In this document: piece by piece, positions 34,904-43,471 of the stretch
How positions within the stretch are numbered: position 1 is the stretch's first letter
Layout of the letters: each line of letters begins with the position of its first letter
Assembly (NCBI GenBank): GCA_024233085.1
Contig: JACKQC010000006.1
Location: 179,391-243,390, forward strand
DNA length: 64,000 bases
Direction of reading: 5' to 3'
DNA from: Akkermansiaceae bacterium
GTDB taxonomy: Bacteria > Verrucomicrobiota > Verrucomicrobiia > Verrucomicrobiales > DEV007
Program-made: the position numbers and the translations under genes
Notes under the pieces: generated by a model
What the model saw: only the letters and a program-made list of their open reading frames with translations
Told to the model about the DNA's origin: nothing
Databases searched by the model: none

Positions 34904-35878
34904 ATGAGCACCCGCATCCTGCTTTCCACCACCTCCTACCAGGACACGCCCGGCCCGCACCACGCCCTGCTGGAGGGCCAGGGCTACGAGATCGTCCGCG
35001 AGCGCGGGCCGCTGCCCGAGAGCGCCATGCTCGACCTGGCGGGCGAATTCGACGCCTTTCTCTGCGGCGACGACGCCATCACCGGGGCCGTGATCGAAAA
35101 ATCGCTGCCCCGCCTCAAGGTCATCAGCAAATACGGCATCGGGCTGGACAAGATCGACGTCGCCCACGCCACGGCGCGGAAATTGGCGGTGCTGAACACC
35201 CCCGGCGTCAACCACACCACGGTGGCGGAGCACACCTTCGGCCTGCTGCTCGGGCTGGCCAAAAAAATCCAGGAAAACGCCGTCGATGTCCGCGCCGGCA
35301 AATGGGTCGCGGGCTGGAAAAAACCCGTCGGCCACGAGATTCTCGGCAAGACGATGGGCATTCTCGGTCTCGGCCGCATCGGCAAGGAGGTCGCCACCCG
35401 CGCCCGGGCCTTCGGCATGCCGGTGATCGCGTTCGACCCGTATTTCGACGAGGCCTTCGCCGCCGAGCACGGCGTGGAACGCTGCGCCTCGATGGACGAC
35501 GTGCTCCACCGCGCCGACGTGGTGAGCCTGCACTGTTTTCTCGACGACAGCACCCGCGGCATGATCAACACGGCCAAGATCGCCGAGATGCGCGACGGGG
35601 TCATCGTGCTCAACTGCGCCCGCGGCGAGCTGGTCGAGACGGACTGCGTGGTCAAGGCGCTGGCCTCCGGAAAGGTCGGCGGTTACGGGGCGGACGTGCT
35701 CGACGCCGAGCCGCCGACGCCGGGTCATCCGCTGCTGGGCGCGCCGAACTGCATCGTGACCAGCCACATCGCCTCGCGCACCTACGAAAGCGTGGAGCGC
35801 CAGGCCCTGCGGGCGACGCACAACCTGATCAATTTCCTCAACGGCGACGCGGACTTCATTCAGGCGAACCGGTTTTAA
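34904..35878 (+). CDS. D-isomer-specific 2-hydroxyacid dehydrogenase
   Basis: A 324-residue NAD-dependent oxidoreductase related to D-3-phosphoglycerate dehydrogenase. The start at ATG 34904 (MSTRILLSTTSYQDTPGPHH) is chosen for family length. The NAD-binding loop is GILGLGRIGKEV; the substrate-binding Arg sits in LNCARGELV, the Glu in VLDAEPP and the catalytic His in VTSHIASRTYES. VISKYGIGLDKIDV and NTPGVNHTTVAEHTFGLLL are typical of this subfamily. It lacks the C-terminal ACT domains of long SerA, so serine synthesis is not proven. It stands alone. Confidence 0.9.
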   Translation: MSTRILLSTTSYQDTPGPHHALLEGQGYEIVRERGPLPESAMLDLAGEFDAFLCGDDAITGAVIEKSLPRLKVISKYGIGLDKIDVAHATARKLAVLNTPGVNHTTVAEHTFGLLLGLAKKIQENAVDVRAGKWVAGWKKPVGHEILGKTMGILGLGRIGKEVATRARAFGMPVIAFDPYFDEAFAAEHGVERCASMDDVLHRADVVSLHCFLDDSTRGMINTAKIAEMRDGVIVLNCARGELVETDCVVKALASGKVGGYGADVLDAEPPTPGHPLLGAPNCIVTSHIASRTYESVERQALRATHNLINFLNGDADFIQANRF

Positions 35879-35895
35879 CGGTTTGGCCCCTGATT

Positions 35896-36198
35896 TCAAT
35901 TGGTGAGGTGCCGGAGAATGGTCTCGCGATCCTGCCGGAGATCGCAGACGGCGTGAATGACAACGCCACGCAATTCGAAGCAGTAAAAGATGCCAAGCCT
36001 TCGGTCGCGGAGGACAAACCTGCGGTACCGACGGGAATAGCGGGGAGCCATCTCGGGATTGAGGCGCAAGAGTCGAAGCGCTGATTCAACAATACCGAGC
36101 AATTTTTCGCCCGCGCCTTCGCTTTGTTCCTCAAGACGGGCGAACTCTCGAAGAAGATCGGCTTCCGTCCGAACAGTCCAAATCACTTCAGAAATCAC
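35896..36198 (-). CDS. ParE/RelE-type toxin
   Basis: A 100-residue protein with the compact ParE/RelE pattern: N-terminal two-helix part (ADLLREFARLEEQ), then LRLNPEMAPRYSRRYRRFVLRDRRLGIFYCFE, and a terminal VIHAVCDLRQDRETIL. The predicted start is a GTG at 36198, overlapping the last 11 bases of the upstream antitoxin gene, which ensures that antitoxin is made first. Family members inhibit gyrase or cleave mRNA on the ribosome; which one cannot be told here. Confidence 0.82.
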   Translation of the reverse strand: MISEVIWTVRTEADLLREFARLEEQSEGAGEKLLGIVESALRLLRLNPEMAPRYSRRYRRFVLRDRRLGIFYCFELRGVVIHAVCDLRQDRETILRHLTN

Positions 36199-36412
36199 GG
36201 CTTCCGAGGATGCGGGCCTTTACCTCGCCCCAGGGCGATCCGGACGAAGGGTTCTTTTCGTATTCGGCGAGGCGCTCCTCCAACAGCCTGACAATTTCCG
36301 GATCGGCATCCTCCGGTGCGCAATCGGTCACCCCTTCGAACAACTCGGCCGCCAGCGCCAGTTTTCGATCGGGCGACAACTGTTCAATTTCCGGAAATTC
36401 CTCGACGATCAT
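36188..36412 (-). CDS. Antitoxin (addiction-module component family)
   Basis: A 74-residue acidic protein starting at ATG 36412. Its motifs LSPDRKLALAAELFEGV and LLEERLAEYEKNPSSGSPW then GEVKARI match the short antitoxins paired with ParE-like toxins. It precedes and overlaps the toxin gene, forming a standard two-gene module. 164 bases separate it from the divergent DUF3604 gene, with no other feature recognised. Confidence 0.82.
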   Translation of the reverse strand: MIVEEFPEIEQLSPDRKLALAAELFEGVTDCAPEDADPEIVRLLEERLAEYEKNPSSGSPWGEVKARILGSRDF

Positions 36413-36576
36413 GGTCTCAAGTTATCCCCGCGGCGGGAATGCGTCAAACGCGTCCCGCCCCCGTTTCTCTTCCTCCGTCAAAAACCTTTCGCGTCCGTTC
36501 GCGTCCATTTGCGGCCTCAAAAAGGCCAGAGCCCGCCCCGCGATTCGGCTTGCTTCCGCGGGCGGAAAATCGCAGC

Positions 36577-39500
36577 ATGCCGCCCATGAATTCACCGCTT
36601 TTCCAACGGTCGCGGCCCCGCCTTGCCGCGGCCGCCTTCGCCTTCACCGCGCTGGCCAACCTCCTCGCCGGCGCCGCCCTCGCCGAGGACGCCGCCTTTC
36701 GCGTGCGCTTCGGTTTCCGGGACGCGGAGGCGTCGAGCTGGGACGGCTCCGTCGCCGTCGAGGGCGGCGGCAGGCTGGTGTCGGTGGAGGGCTGGCGCTT
36801 CGAGCAGACCGACCAGATGACCTCCGAAACGGCGTGGAAGGCCACCAGCCGGCCCATCACCATCCGCAAATCGCGCAGCAACAACAAGCTCCGCGCCGGC
36901 GGCGACACAAAGCCCATCCGCGTGCCCATGACCGACAACGGCGTGATCGTCCGCGTCGCCGAGGCCACCGCCGACACCAAGGTGAACGTGAAGACCGCGC
37001 GGGGCGATTTCGCCTTTTCACTCGCCGACGTCGCGCTCGGCAAGCCGCTCCCCCGGCTCCAGGGCGCGGTGCGCATCGAGCGCGTCGCCGACGGCGAAGC
37101 CATCGCCGATTCGCGGAACGACGAGGACTTTCCCGCGCTGACGGTCGGCCGCGACGGTTCGTGGCATGTCGCGTGGGTGAGCTTCGCGCCCGGTCTGGAC
37201 CGCGACGAGCGCGCGAAGTCCTGGTCCGAGGAGCCGGAAAGCCTCGACAATCTCGACGACCCGACCGGCGGCGACCAGGTCTGGCTGCGGAGCCGGAAAA
37301 ACGGCGCCTGGGGCGAGCCGGTGGCGGTGACCGAAGGCGGCGGGGACGTTTTCAAGACCGCCATCGCCGAGGACGGGGACGGCAAAGTCTGGGTGGTGTG
37401 GGGCGAGCGGCGTGACGATGTCTTCGCGGTCTGGGCGCGTTCGTTTGGGACGGACGGCGCGGCCGGCGAGCCGGTGAAAGTCTCAACCGGAAAAGGCAAC
37501 CAGCACTGCCCGGTGGCCGTCGCCGACGCCGGCGGCCGCGTGTGGATCGCCTGGCAGGGCGCGGTCGAGACGGGGGGACAGTTCGGCATTTTCGCGGCGC
37601 ACCAGACCGGCGACGGCTGGTCGGAACCCCTCGCGGTGAGCGACCCGGCCGGGGACGGCAACTGCTGGGCGCCGGCCATCGCGACGAAGTCCGGGACCCT
37701 GCCCGGCGTCGCGATCGCGTGGGACAGCTACGTGACGGGCGACTACGACGTCTGGCTGCGGGAGTTTGACGCCGACGGACAGGCGGGCGACATCCGCCCC
37801 GTCGCCAACACCGCGAACTACGAGGCCCGGCCCGGCCTCGCCTACGACGGCGACGGCCGCCTGTGGGTGGCGTGGGAAAACGGCGGCCCCTCCTGGGGCA
37901 AAGACTGGGGCGCCTACGACCGCGAGGACGGCATCGGCCTCTACAAGTCGCGCCAGATCGGGCTGAGGGTGCTGGAAAACGGCCAGTGGAAACGCCCCGC
38001 CGCCAATCTCGCCGCGGCCCTGCCCGCCAAGCCCACCCAGGCCGGCTGGATCAACATCGAGGTCCTGCAATCCGCCAATCCCGGCCAGAAAGGAAAAGGC
38101 AAGGGCAAAGGAAAAGGGAAAGGCAAAGCCGACCCCGCCGACGATCCCGGCCGCGCCGCCGGCGAGGAGGCCGAACTCCCGGATGGCGTGCTCAACAACC
38201 TCGCCCGCATCGCCGCCGACGCCCGGGGCCGGATCTGGCTGCTCTGCCGGTCGCGCCAGGGCTCCTTCCACACGCCGCTGGGCGGGGTGTGGATGAACTA
38301 CGCGGCCTGCCTGTCCGGCGATTCGTGGATCGGTCCCGTCCTGATCCCGCACACCGACAACCTGCTCTACAACCAGCCCGCCGTCGCCGCCGGCGCGGAC
38401 GGGCTCGTCATCGCCCACGCCTCCGACCACCGGCAGGACCGGCTGCCGGTGTTTTTCGAAATGCGCCGCCAAAAGACGGGCAAACCGAGCGGCGGCGGCA
38501 ACGCCGGCCTCGCCGCCAGCGGCGATCCCTTCGACAACGACCTCTTTGTCAGCTCGCTCCCGTTTCCCGACCGGACACCGCCGGCCGCGCTGCGCGAGGT
38601 CGCCCCCGAGCGCCTTCCGCTCGCCGGCAAGGCGCCATCCGAGAAAACCGGGAGCGAGCGCGAGGCCGTCGCCCGCATCCGCGACCACCGGATCGATTAC
38701 CAGGGAGCGAAGCTGCAAATCCTGCGCGGCGAGTTTCACCGGCACACGGAGATTTCCGGCGACGGCATGGGCGACGGCGCGCTGGAGGACATGTGGCGCT
38801 ACGCGATGGACGTGGCGCGGATGGACTGGATCGGCAACGGCGACCACGACAACGGCGGCGGGCGCGAATACCCCTGGTGGCTCACCCAGAAAACGACCGA
38901 CGCCTACCACCTGCCCGGCGCCTTCGACCCGCTCTTCACCTACGAGCGCAGCGTTTCCTATCCCGAGGGGCACCGCAATGTCGTCTTCCCCTTCCGCGGC
39001 GTGCGCACCCTGCCGCGCCTGCCCATCTCCGACCCGCGCGTCGAGGAATCCGCGCCCGACACCCGGATGCTCTACCGTTACCTGCACCAGTTCGGCGGCA
39101 TCTGCTCCGAGCACACCAGCGCGACCGACATGGGCACCGACTGGCGCGACAACGACCCCGAGGTCGAGCCCTTCGTCGAAATCTACCAGGGAGCCCGCCA
39201 GAACTACGAACGCCCCGGCGCCCCGCGCAGCCCCACCGAAAACGACGCCATCGGCGGCTGGCGGCCCAAGGGCTTCGTCAACCTCGCGCTCAAGAAAGGC
39301 TACCGCCTCTCCTTCCAGTCCAGCAGCGACCATGGCTCGACCCACATCAGCTACTGCCTCGTGTATGCCGCCGACGCGACGCGCCAGGCCATCTTCGACG
39401 GCATGAAGGCCCGCCACACCTACGGGGCGACGGACAACATCATCGCCGACCTCCGCTGCCGCGCCGGGGAAAAGGATTACATGATGGGCGACGAATTCAC

Positions 39501-39741
39501 CACGAAAGAAGCCCCCACCCTGCGCCTCAAGCTCCAGGGCGCCTCCTCACTCGCCAAGGTCACGCTCGTCAAGGACGACGAGGAAATCCAGACCTGGGAG
39601 CCCGGCGAACGGCGCTTCGAAGTCGAATGGACCGATCCCGCGCCGAAGCCGGGCCGGACGAGCTACTACTATTTCCGCGGCGAGCAGGACGACACCGAAC
39701 TCGTCTGGGTCTCGCCGATGTGGATCACCCTCCAGCCGTGA
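36577..39741 (+). CDS. Secreted beta-propeller + DUF3604 protein
   Basis: A 1054-residue protein starting at ATG 36577 (or 36586) directly before a signal peptide (RLAAAAFAFTALANLLAG). Residues ~170-600 hold repeated strands with Asp-box-like turns (DGKVWVVWGERRDD, GGRVWIAWQG, DGRLWVAWENGG), suggesting a sialidase-like propeller. A low-complexity KGKGKGKGKGKG linker occurs near 505-515. From ~700 a DUF3604 domain starts with LRGEFHRHTEISGDGMGDG and has NGDHDNGGGREYPWW and SSDHGST, resembling PHP-type metal sites. The function of DUF3604 is not established. The next gene overlaps the stop (GTGA), so the two are translationally coupled. Confidence 0.82.
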   Translation: MPPMNSPLFQRSRPRLAAAAFAFTALANLLAGAALAEDAAFRVRFGFRDAEASSWDGSVAVEGGGRLVSVEGWRFEQTDQMTSETAWKATSRPITIRKSRSNNKLRAGGDTKPIRVPMTDNGVIVRVAEATADTKVNVKTARGDFAFSLADVALGKPLPRLQGAVRIERVADGEAIADSRNDEDFPALTVGRDGSWHVAWVSFAPGLDRDERAKSWSEEPESLDNLDDPTGGDQVWLRSRKNGAWGEPVAVTEGGGDVFKTAIAEDGDGKVWVVWGERRDDVFAVWARSFGTDGAAGEPVKVSTGKGNQHCPVAVADAGGRVWIAWQGAVETGGQFGIFAAHQTGDGWSEPLAVSDPAGDGNCWAPAIATKSGTLPGVAIAWDSYVTGDYDVWLREFDADGQAGDIRPVANTANYEARPGLAYDGDGRLWVAWENGGPSWGKDWGAYDREDGIGLYKSRQIGLRVLENGQWKRPAANLAAALPAKPTQAGWINIEVLQSANPGQKGKGKGKGKGKGKADPADDPGRAAGEEAELPDGVLNNLARIAADARGRIWLLCRSRQGSFHTPLGGVWMNYAACLSGDSWIGPVLIPHTDNLLYNQPAVAAGADGLVIAHASDHRQDRLPVFFEMRRQKTGKPSGGGNAGLAASGDPFDNDLFVSSLPFPDRTPPAALREVAPERLPLAGKAPSEKTGSEREAVARIRDHRIDYQGAKLQILRGEFHRHTEISGDGMGDGALEDMWRYAMDVARMDWIGNGDHDNGGGREYPWWLTQKTTDAYHLPGAFDPLFTYERSVSYPEGHRNVVFPFRGVRTLPRLPISDPRVEESAPDTRMLYRYLHQFGGICSEHTSATDMGTDWRDNDPEVEPFVEIYQGARQNYERPGAPRSPTENDAIGGWRPKGFVNLALKKGYRLSFQSSSDHGSTHISYCLVYAADATRQAIFDGMKARHTYGATDNIIADLRCRAGEKDYMMGDEFTTKEAPTLRLKLQGASSLAKVTLVKDDEEIQTWEPGERRFEVEWTDPAPKPGRTSYYYFRGEQDDTELVWVSPMWITLQP

Positions 39742-40328
39742 CCTGTCTCCGGCGACGCCGATGCCGGCCGTGCCTCGCGGCCGCGGCCCTGTGCCTGGCC
39801 ACGCTGTTTCCCGCGGTCCGGGCGCACGAGGCGGGCACCAGCCAGTTCCGTCTCGACATCGGCGAGCGGGCTCTCGAGTCGCGGTTCCGGCTCGACCTGC
39901 TCACCCTGCTGCGCCTCGTGCCCGGCCTCGACGCCGACCGCGACGAGCGCGTTTCCATCGCCGAAGTCGAGGCCGCGCGGGAAACCGTGACCGCTTACCT
40001 CAACGAGCATGTCTCGCTCGACATCGACGGCGCCGAGGCCGGCGGCTGGGGCGAGGCGCTGCCGATTTTCTGGCCGGACGAGGAGGGCCGCCCCGTCGAC
40101 CGGGCGAACTACCACCAGTTGCTCGTTCATTTTCCCTACCGGAAGGCGGTCGCCGGCCGGCCGCGCGAGGCGCGGGTGACCTTCGACGTCTTCGTCGAGT
40201 TTGGCGGCGCCCATCGCGTGCTCGGCGACATCGGTCTCGACGCCGAAAACCGCGAGACCATGGTCTTCAGCCACCTGGAGCCCGACTACCTCTTCGACGT
40301 GGCCTACGCGTTGAAAAGCACCCGTTGA
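39738..40328 (+). CDS. Hypothetical exported protein, coupled to the DUF3604 gene
   Basis: A 196-residue protein with a GTG start at 39738 overlapping the upstream stop. A Cys/Arg-rich start leads into a hydrophobic signal (CLAAAALCLATLFPAVRA) and then HEAGTSQFRLDIGERALESR. A loop DADRDERVSIAEVEAARE resembles a single EF-hand. The arrangement (AH after the signal, then LDI-type strands and a calcium-loop-like stretch) recalls the soluble N-terminal part of HupE-like proteins, but membrane helices are absent. I do not recognise a function. The stop overlaps a dispersed palindromic element. Confidence 0.65.
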   Translation: MTCLRRRRCRPCLAAAALCLATLFPAVRAHEAGTSQFRLDIGERALESRFRLDLLTLLRLVPGLDADRDERVSIAEVEAARETVTAYLNEHVSLDIDGAEAGGWGEALPIFWPDEEGRPVDRANYHQLLVHFPYRKAVAGRPREARVTFDVFVEFGGAHRVLGDIGLDAENRETMVFSHLEPDYLFDVAYALKSTR

Positions 40329-40367
40329 CCCGACAGGGTACAGTCACCGGCTCAACCCTGTTGGGTC
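40327..40367. repeat. Dispersed double-palindrome element, copy 5
   Basis: Arms GACCCGACAGGGTACAGTC and GGCTCAACCCTGTTGGGTC face each other between convergent genes. The element overlaps the last bases of both: the upstream gene's stop at its left edge, and the final LTQQG codons and stop of the kinase at its right. Confidence 0.85.
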
Positions 40368-42922
40368 AGGCGTTCCAGCCAGACTTCACGGCGCTTGGCG
40401 CGGGGGTCGTTCGGTTTCCACCTCGCCGAGGCGATCTCCAATTTCTCCGCCGCGTCCTCCGTCCGGGCGGCGAGGGCCTCCAGCGCGGCGATCCAAGCGG
40501 CCTCGGCTTTCACGATTCGCGCGAAGGCCTCCGTGTTTCGCAGCTCGGCGAGCAGGGCTTTCGCCTTTTCGCGCTCGCCTTCGTCCTTCGCCGTCCAGGC
40601 GCGGTCGAGCCGGGTCTCGGCCTGGGCCATCAGGGTGCGGGCGAGCTGGCCCTGGCTCTCCAGAAAATAGCCGTGGCCCGGCGGATAGACGCGGGCGCCC
40701 ACGGCGGCGCCTTCCCGCGAATAGCGGAGTTGCCCGTCGAGATCGCCCTTCCGCCCGGCGATGCCCGCCAGCGCGGCGAGCATGTGATCCTCGAAGGGAC
40801 AGCGGTCCTCGTAGAATTTCCGGCCCATCGCCACGCCCTCCAGCAGGATCGGCTCCGCCTCCTCGTCCCGGCGGGCGCCGGCGAGGGTGCAGCCGAGATT
40901 GTCGAGGATGTTCACCACCTGGGGATGCTCGGCACCGAGGTTTTCCCGGTCGGCGGCGAGTTGCTCGCGGTAGATGCCGATCGCCTCGTCGCGCCTTCCC
41001 TGGTTCATCAGCGCGATGGCGTAGACGTTGGGCGCCTCCTCGAGCGCGGACTCGGCCGGACGGGCCCGCCACAGGTCGTAGGCGCGGCGGGCGATCGGCT
41101 CGGCCTCGGCCGGGCGGCCGGTCTTGACCAGGCAGAAGGCGATCTGGTTCAGCGACAGCCCGGCCTCGGGATGATCGGCTCCCTCGAGGCGCTCCCACAT
41201 TTCCAGTCCCTCGCGGGCGACGGGCTCGGCGTCGCGAAAGCGGTTCAGGCCGATCAACGCCTCGGCGTGGTCGGCGATTCCCCGGGCCAGATCGGGATGA
41301 TCGCCGGGGTGAAGCTCGCGCAGCAGAGCCAGGGCGCGGCCGATCTGCTCCTCGGCGAGGGTGTCCTCGACGAGGCTTTTCCAGGTGCGGCCGACGATGA
41401 GGCGGATCTCGGCCTCGATCTCGGGTTGGCCGCCCAGCTCGGTGTCGAGACGGTCGGTCGTCTTGCGCAGCACCTCCTTCATCAGGGTGGCGTCCCGGCC
41501 CATGGCGACCTCCGGACCGGCGGCGGCCAGGGTGTCCTCGAGAAAGCGGGCGACCTGCCGGGTCTTGGCCGTCTCCAGGTCGGCCCGGCGCCGGGCCTCG
41601 CGCTCCCGGAAATACATCGTCACCGACACCGCCAGCGCGGCGAGGATGGAGAGCAACACCGCCACGCCCGCGGAGACGGCGACCCGGTGGCGCTGGGTGA
41701 AACGCCACGCGAGGTAGGAAAAACTCGGGGGCCGCGCGACGACGGGACGTTTTTCGAGAAAGGCCGACAGATCGTCGCAGAGGGCCTGGGCCGTGTCGTA
41801 GCGGCGTTCGCGGTCCTTTTCCAGCGCCTTCATCACGATCCAGTCGAGGTCGCCGCGCAGCCGCTCGCGCAGGTCCTCCAGGGTCCCGCTGCGGGCGGCG
41901 ACGATGCGCTCGACCTGTTCGGCCACCAGGCCGCGGACGCGGGTGCTGGGCCGGTCGGGCGTGCGGTCGCGGATGGCGTCCTGCAGCTCGGTGATGCTCA
42001 TTTTCGCCACCTCGTTCGGACCGAGCACGGGCTGGCCGCAGAGCAGTTCGTAGAGGATGGCCCCGAGCGAATAGACGTCGGCCCGCGTGTCCACGTCGCC
42101 CGCGTTCAGGCTCGCCTGCTCGGGGCTCATGTAGGCCGGTGTCCCGATGAGCTGGCCGTCCCGCGTCATCAGCGTGGCGCCCTGCGCGTCGGCGTCCAGC
42201 GCCCGGGCCACGCCGAAATCGATCACTTTCGGCTCGGGCTCGCCGGTGTCGCCGAGGCGCACGAGGAGGTTCGACGGTTTGAGGTCGCGATGGATCACGC
42301 CGCGCAGATGGGCGTGGTGGACGGCCCGGCACACTTTTTGAAAAAGCCGCAGCCGCTCCGGCACCGTCAGTTGCCGCCGGTCGCAGAAAAGCGTCAGCGG
42401 CTCGCCCTCGATCAGTTCCATGGCAAACCACGGGCGGCCGGCCTCCGTCGCGCCCGCGTCGTAAAAGGCCGCGATGCCCGGGTGCTCGAGCCGCGCCAGG
42501 GTCTGCCGCTCCTGCTCGAAGCGCTTGACGATCAGAAGCGTGTCCAGCCCCGGCCGCAAGAGTTTCAGGGCCGCCTCCCGCTTCACCGGCGCCGTCTGGC
42601 GGGCGCGATAGACGATGCCGAAGCCCCCCTCGCCGATTTTTTCGACGACCTCGAAGGGGCCGACCCGCGTGCCGGGCCGGGCGACGAGATGCGATATGTG
42701 CGCGCCGAAGGCCCGCTCCGGCCGCGCGGCGATCTCGCCTCCGCCCGGTCCGTCCTCGATGTCCCGGATCGCCGATTCCAGCGCCCCGCGCATCTCCGGA
42801 TCGCCGGCGCAGGCCCTGGCCAGCAGCGCCTCGCGGCCGGCGGCGGAATCGCAGCCCAGCACCTCGGCCAGCAGGTCGCTGTCGAGAGTCGGGTCTTCGA
42901 GACTGTGGAGTGGACTTTTCAC
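40352..42922 (-). CDS. Membrane Ser/Thr protein kinase with TPRs
   Basis: An 856-residue protein. The GTG start at 42922 is chosen because AGGAG lies 8 bases upstream and all further upstream sequence is repeats. Residues ~1-85 form an N-terminal region, followed by a Hanks-type kinase: KIGEGGFGIVYRAR, the Lys in REAALKLLRP, HRDLKPSN near residue 209, DFGVAR, and GTPAYMSPEQ. One transmembrane helix (VAVSAGVAVLLSILAALAVSV) is near residues 411-432. The region beyond ~500 consists of TPR-like repeats and ends in a Lys/Arg-rich stretch, then LTQQG from a dispersed element. It pairs with the ECF sigma factor next to it; this kinase-sigma partnership is common in Planctomycetes and Verrucomicrobia. 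Confidence 0.93.
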   Translation of the reverse strand: MKSPLHSLEDPTLDSDLLAEVLGCDSAAGREALLARACAGDPEMRGALESAIRDIEDGPGGGEIAARPERAFGAHISHLVARPGTRVGPFEVVEKIGEGGFGIVYRARQTAPVKREAALKLLRPGLDTLLIVKRFEQERQTLARLEHPGIAAFYDAGATEAGRPWFAMELIEGEPLTLFCDRRQLTVPERLRLFQKVCRAVHHAHLRGVIHRDLKPSNLLVRLGDTGEPEPKVIDFGVARALDADAQGATLMTRDGQLIGTPAYMSPEQASLNAGDVDTRADVYSLGAILYELLCGQPVLGPNEVAKMSITELQDAIRDRTPDRPSTRVRGLVAEQVERIVAARSGTLEDLRERLRGDLDWIVMKALEKDRERRYDTAQALCDDLSAFLEKRPVVARPPSFSYLAWRFTQRHRVAVSAGVAVLLSILAALAVSVTMYFREREARRRADLETAKTRQVARFLEDTLAAAGPEVAMGRDATLMKEVLRKTTDRLDTELGGQPEIEAEIRLIVGRTWKSLVEDTLAEEQIGRALALLRELHPGDHPDLARGIADHAEALIGLNRFRDAEPVAREGLEMWERLEGADHPEAGLSLNQIAFCLVKTGRPAEAEPIARRAYDLWRARPAESALEEAPNVYAIALMNQGRRDEAIGIYREQLAADRENLGAEHPQVVNILDNLGCTLAGARRDEEAEPILLEGVAMGRKFYEDRCPFEDHMLAALAGIAGRKGDLDGQLRYSREGAAVGARVYPPGHGYFLESQGQLARTLMAQAETRLDRAWTAKDEGEREKAKALLAELRNTEAFARIVKAEAAWIAALEALAARTEDAAEKLEIASARWKPNDPRAKRREVWLERLTQQG

Positions 42923-43059
42923 GCCGGGGCTCCTGCGGGCGTGCGGAAAGATTGGGGGCTGGAAAACGCCGATTAAACCACAGAATCCCTTCCGAACGCA
43001 ACCCGCGATCCCGCCTCCCGCCGGCATCCCGCCCGCGGACCGGGGGGAAGTGAGGTGGC

Positions 43060-43371
43060 GGGAAGGGGTGAGGTTGGCTTTCAGCCAACGGCTGGCATGG
43101 CTCGGCCATTCCTGGGGCGTTGCCCCAGGCTGGGGTGAGGTTGGCCGTTGGCCAACGGCCGTGGGGTTGCGGTTGCGCCGCGAGATCGGCTGGAGATTCG
43201 CGCGAAAACCCCCGAAGGCCGACGGCCATGGGGTTGCGGATGCGCCGCGAGATCGGCTGGAGATTCGCGCGATAACCCCCGAAGGCCAACGGCCTTCGTT
43301 CACCTTAGCCTGGGGCAACGCCCCAGGATTTCGATCGGAAAAACCGGGTTTGGCTGAAGGCCAAATTCACC
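43060..43371. repeat. Cluster of dispersed palindromes between kinase and ECF sigma gene
   Basis: The 549-base gap 42923-43471 holds no gene. It contains perfect hairpins of the CCTGGGGC-GTT-GCCCCAGG type (about 43110 and, inverted, 43308), GTTGGCCGTTGGCCAAC palindromes, and two direct 67-68-base repeats (43160-43227 and 43228-43294) built around GCGCCGCGAGATCGGCTGGA. Such hairpins are widespread in PVC genomes. The remaining bases near 43380-43471 include a GGCCGGGATGGCC palindrome. Confidence 0.75.
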
Positions 43372-43471
43372 CCATCCGCCGTCCCTCGGCTTGTCTTCAC
43401 CGGGGATGCCCCCTCGCAAAGGGGACGCCCATGGCCGGGATGGCCACGCCCCACGCCACGGCTCCGCGCCC

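Noticed and set aside
34193..35899. A 568-codon minus-strand open frame opposite the 2-hydroxyacid dehydrogenase
   Set aside because: It is a GC-rich antisense shadow with no family motifs; the plus-strand gene has a complete active site.
40386..43289. A 967-codon minus-strand frame parallel to the kinase
   Set aside because: It is the kinase read in a wrong register; only the frame ending at 40352 has HRDLKPSN and DFG.
42923..43318. N-terminal extension of the kinase by 132 codons
   Set aside because: The sequence is built from direct and inverted repeats with no protein-like features, and GTG 42922 has a strong AGGAG.
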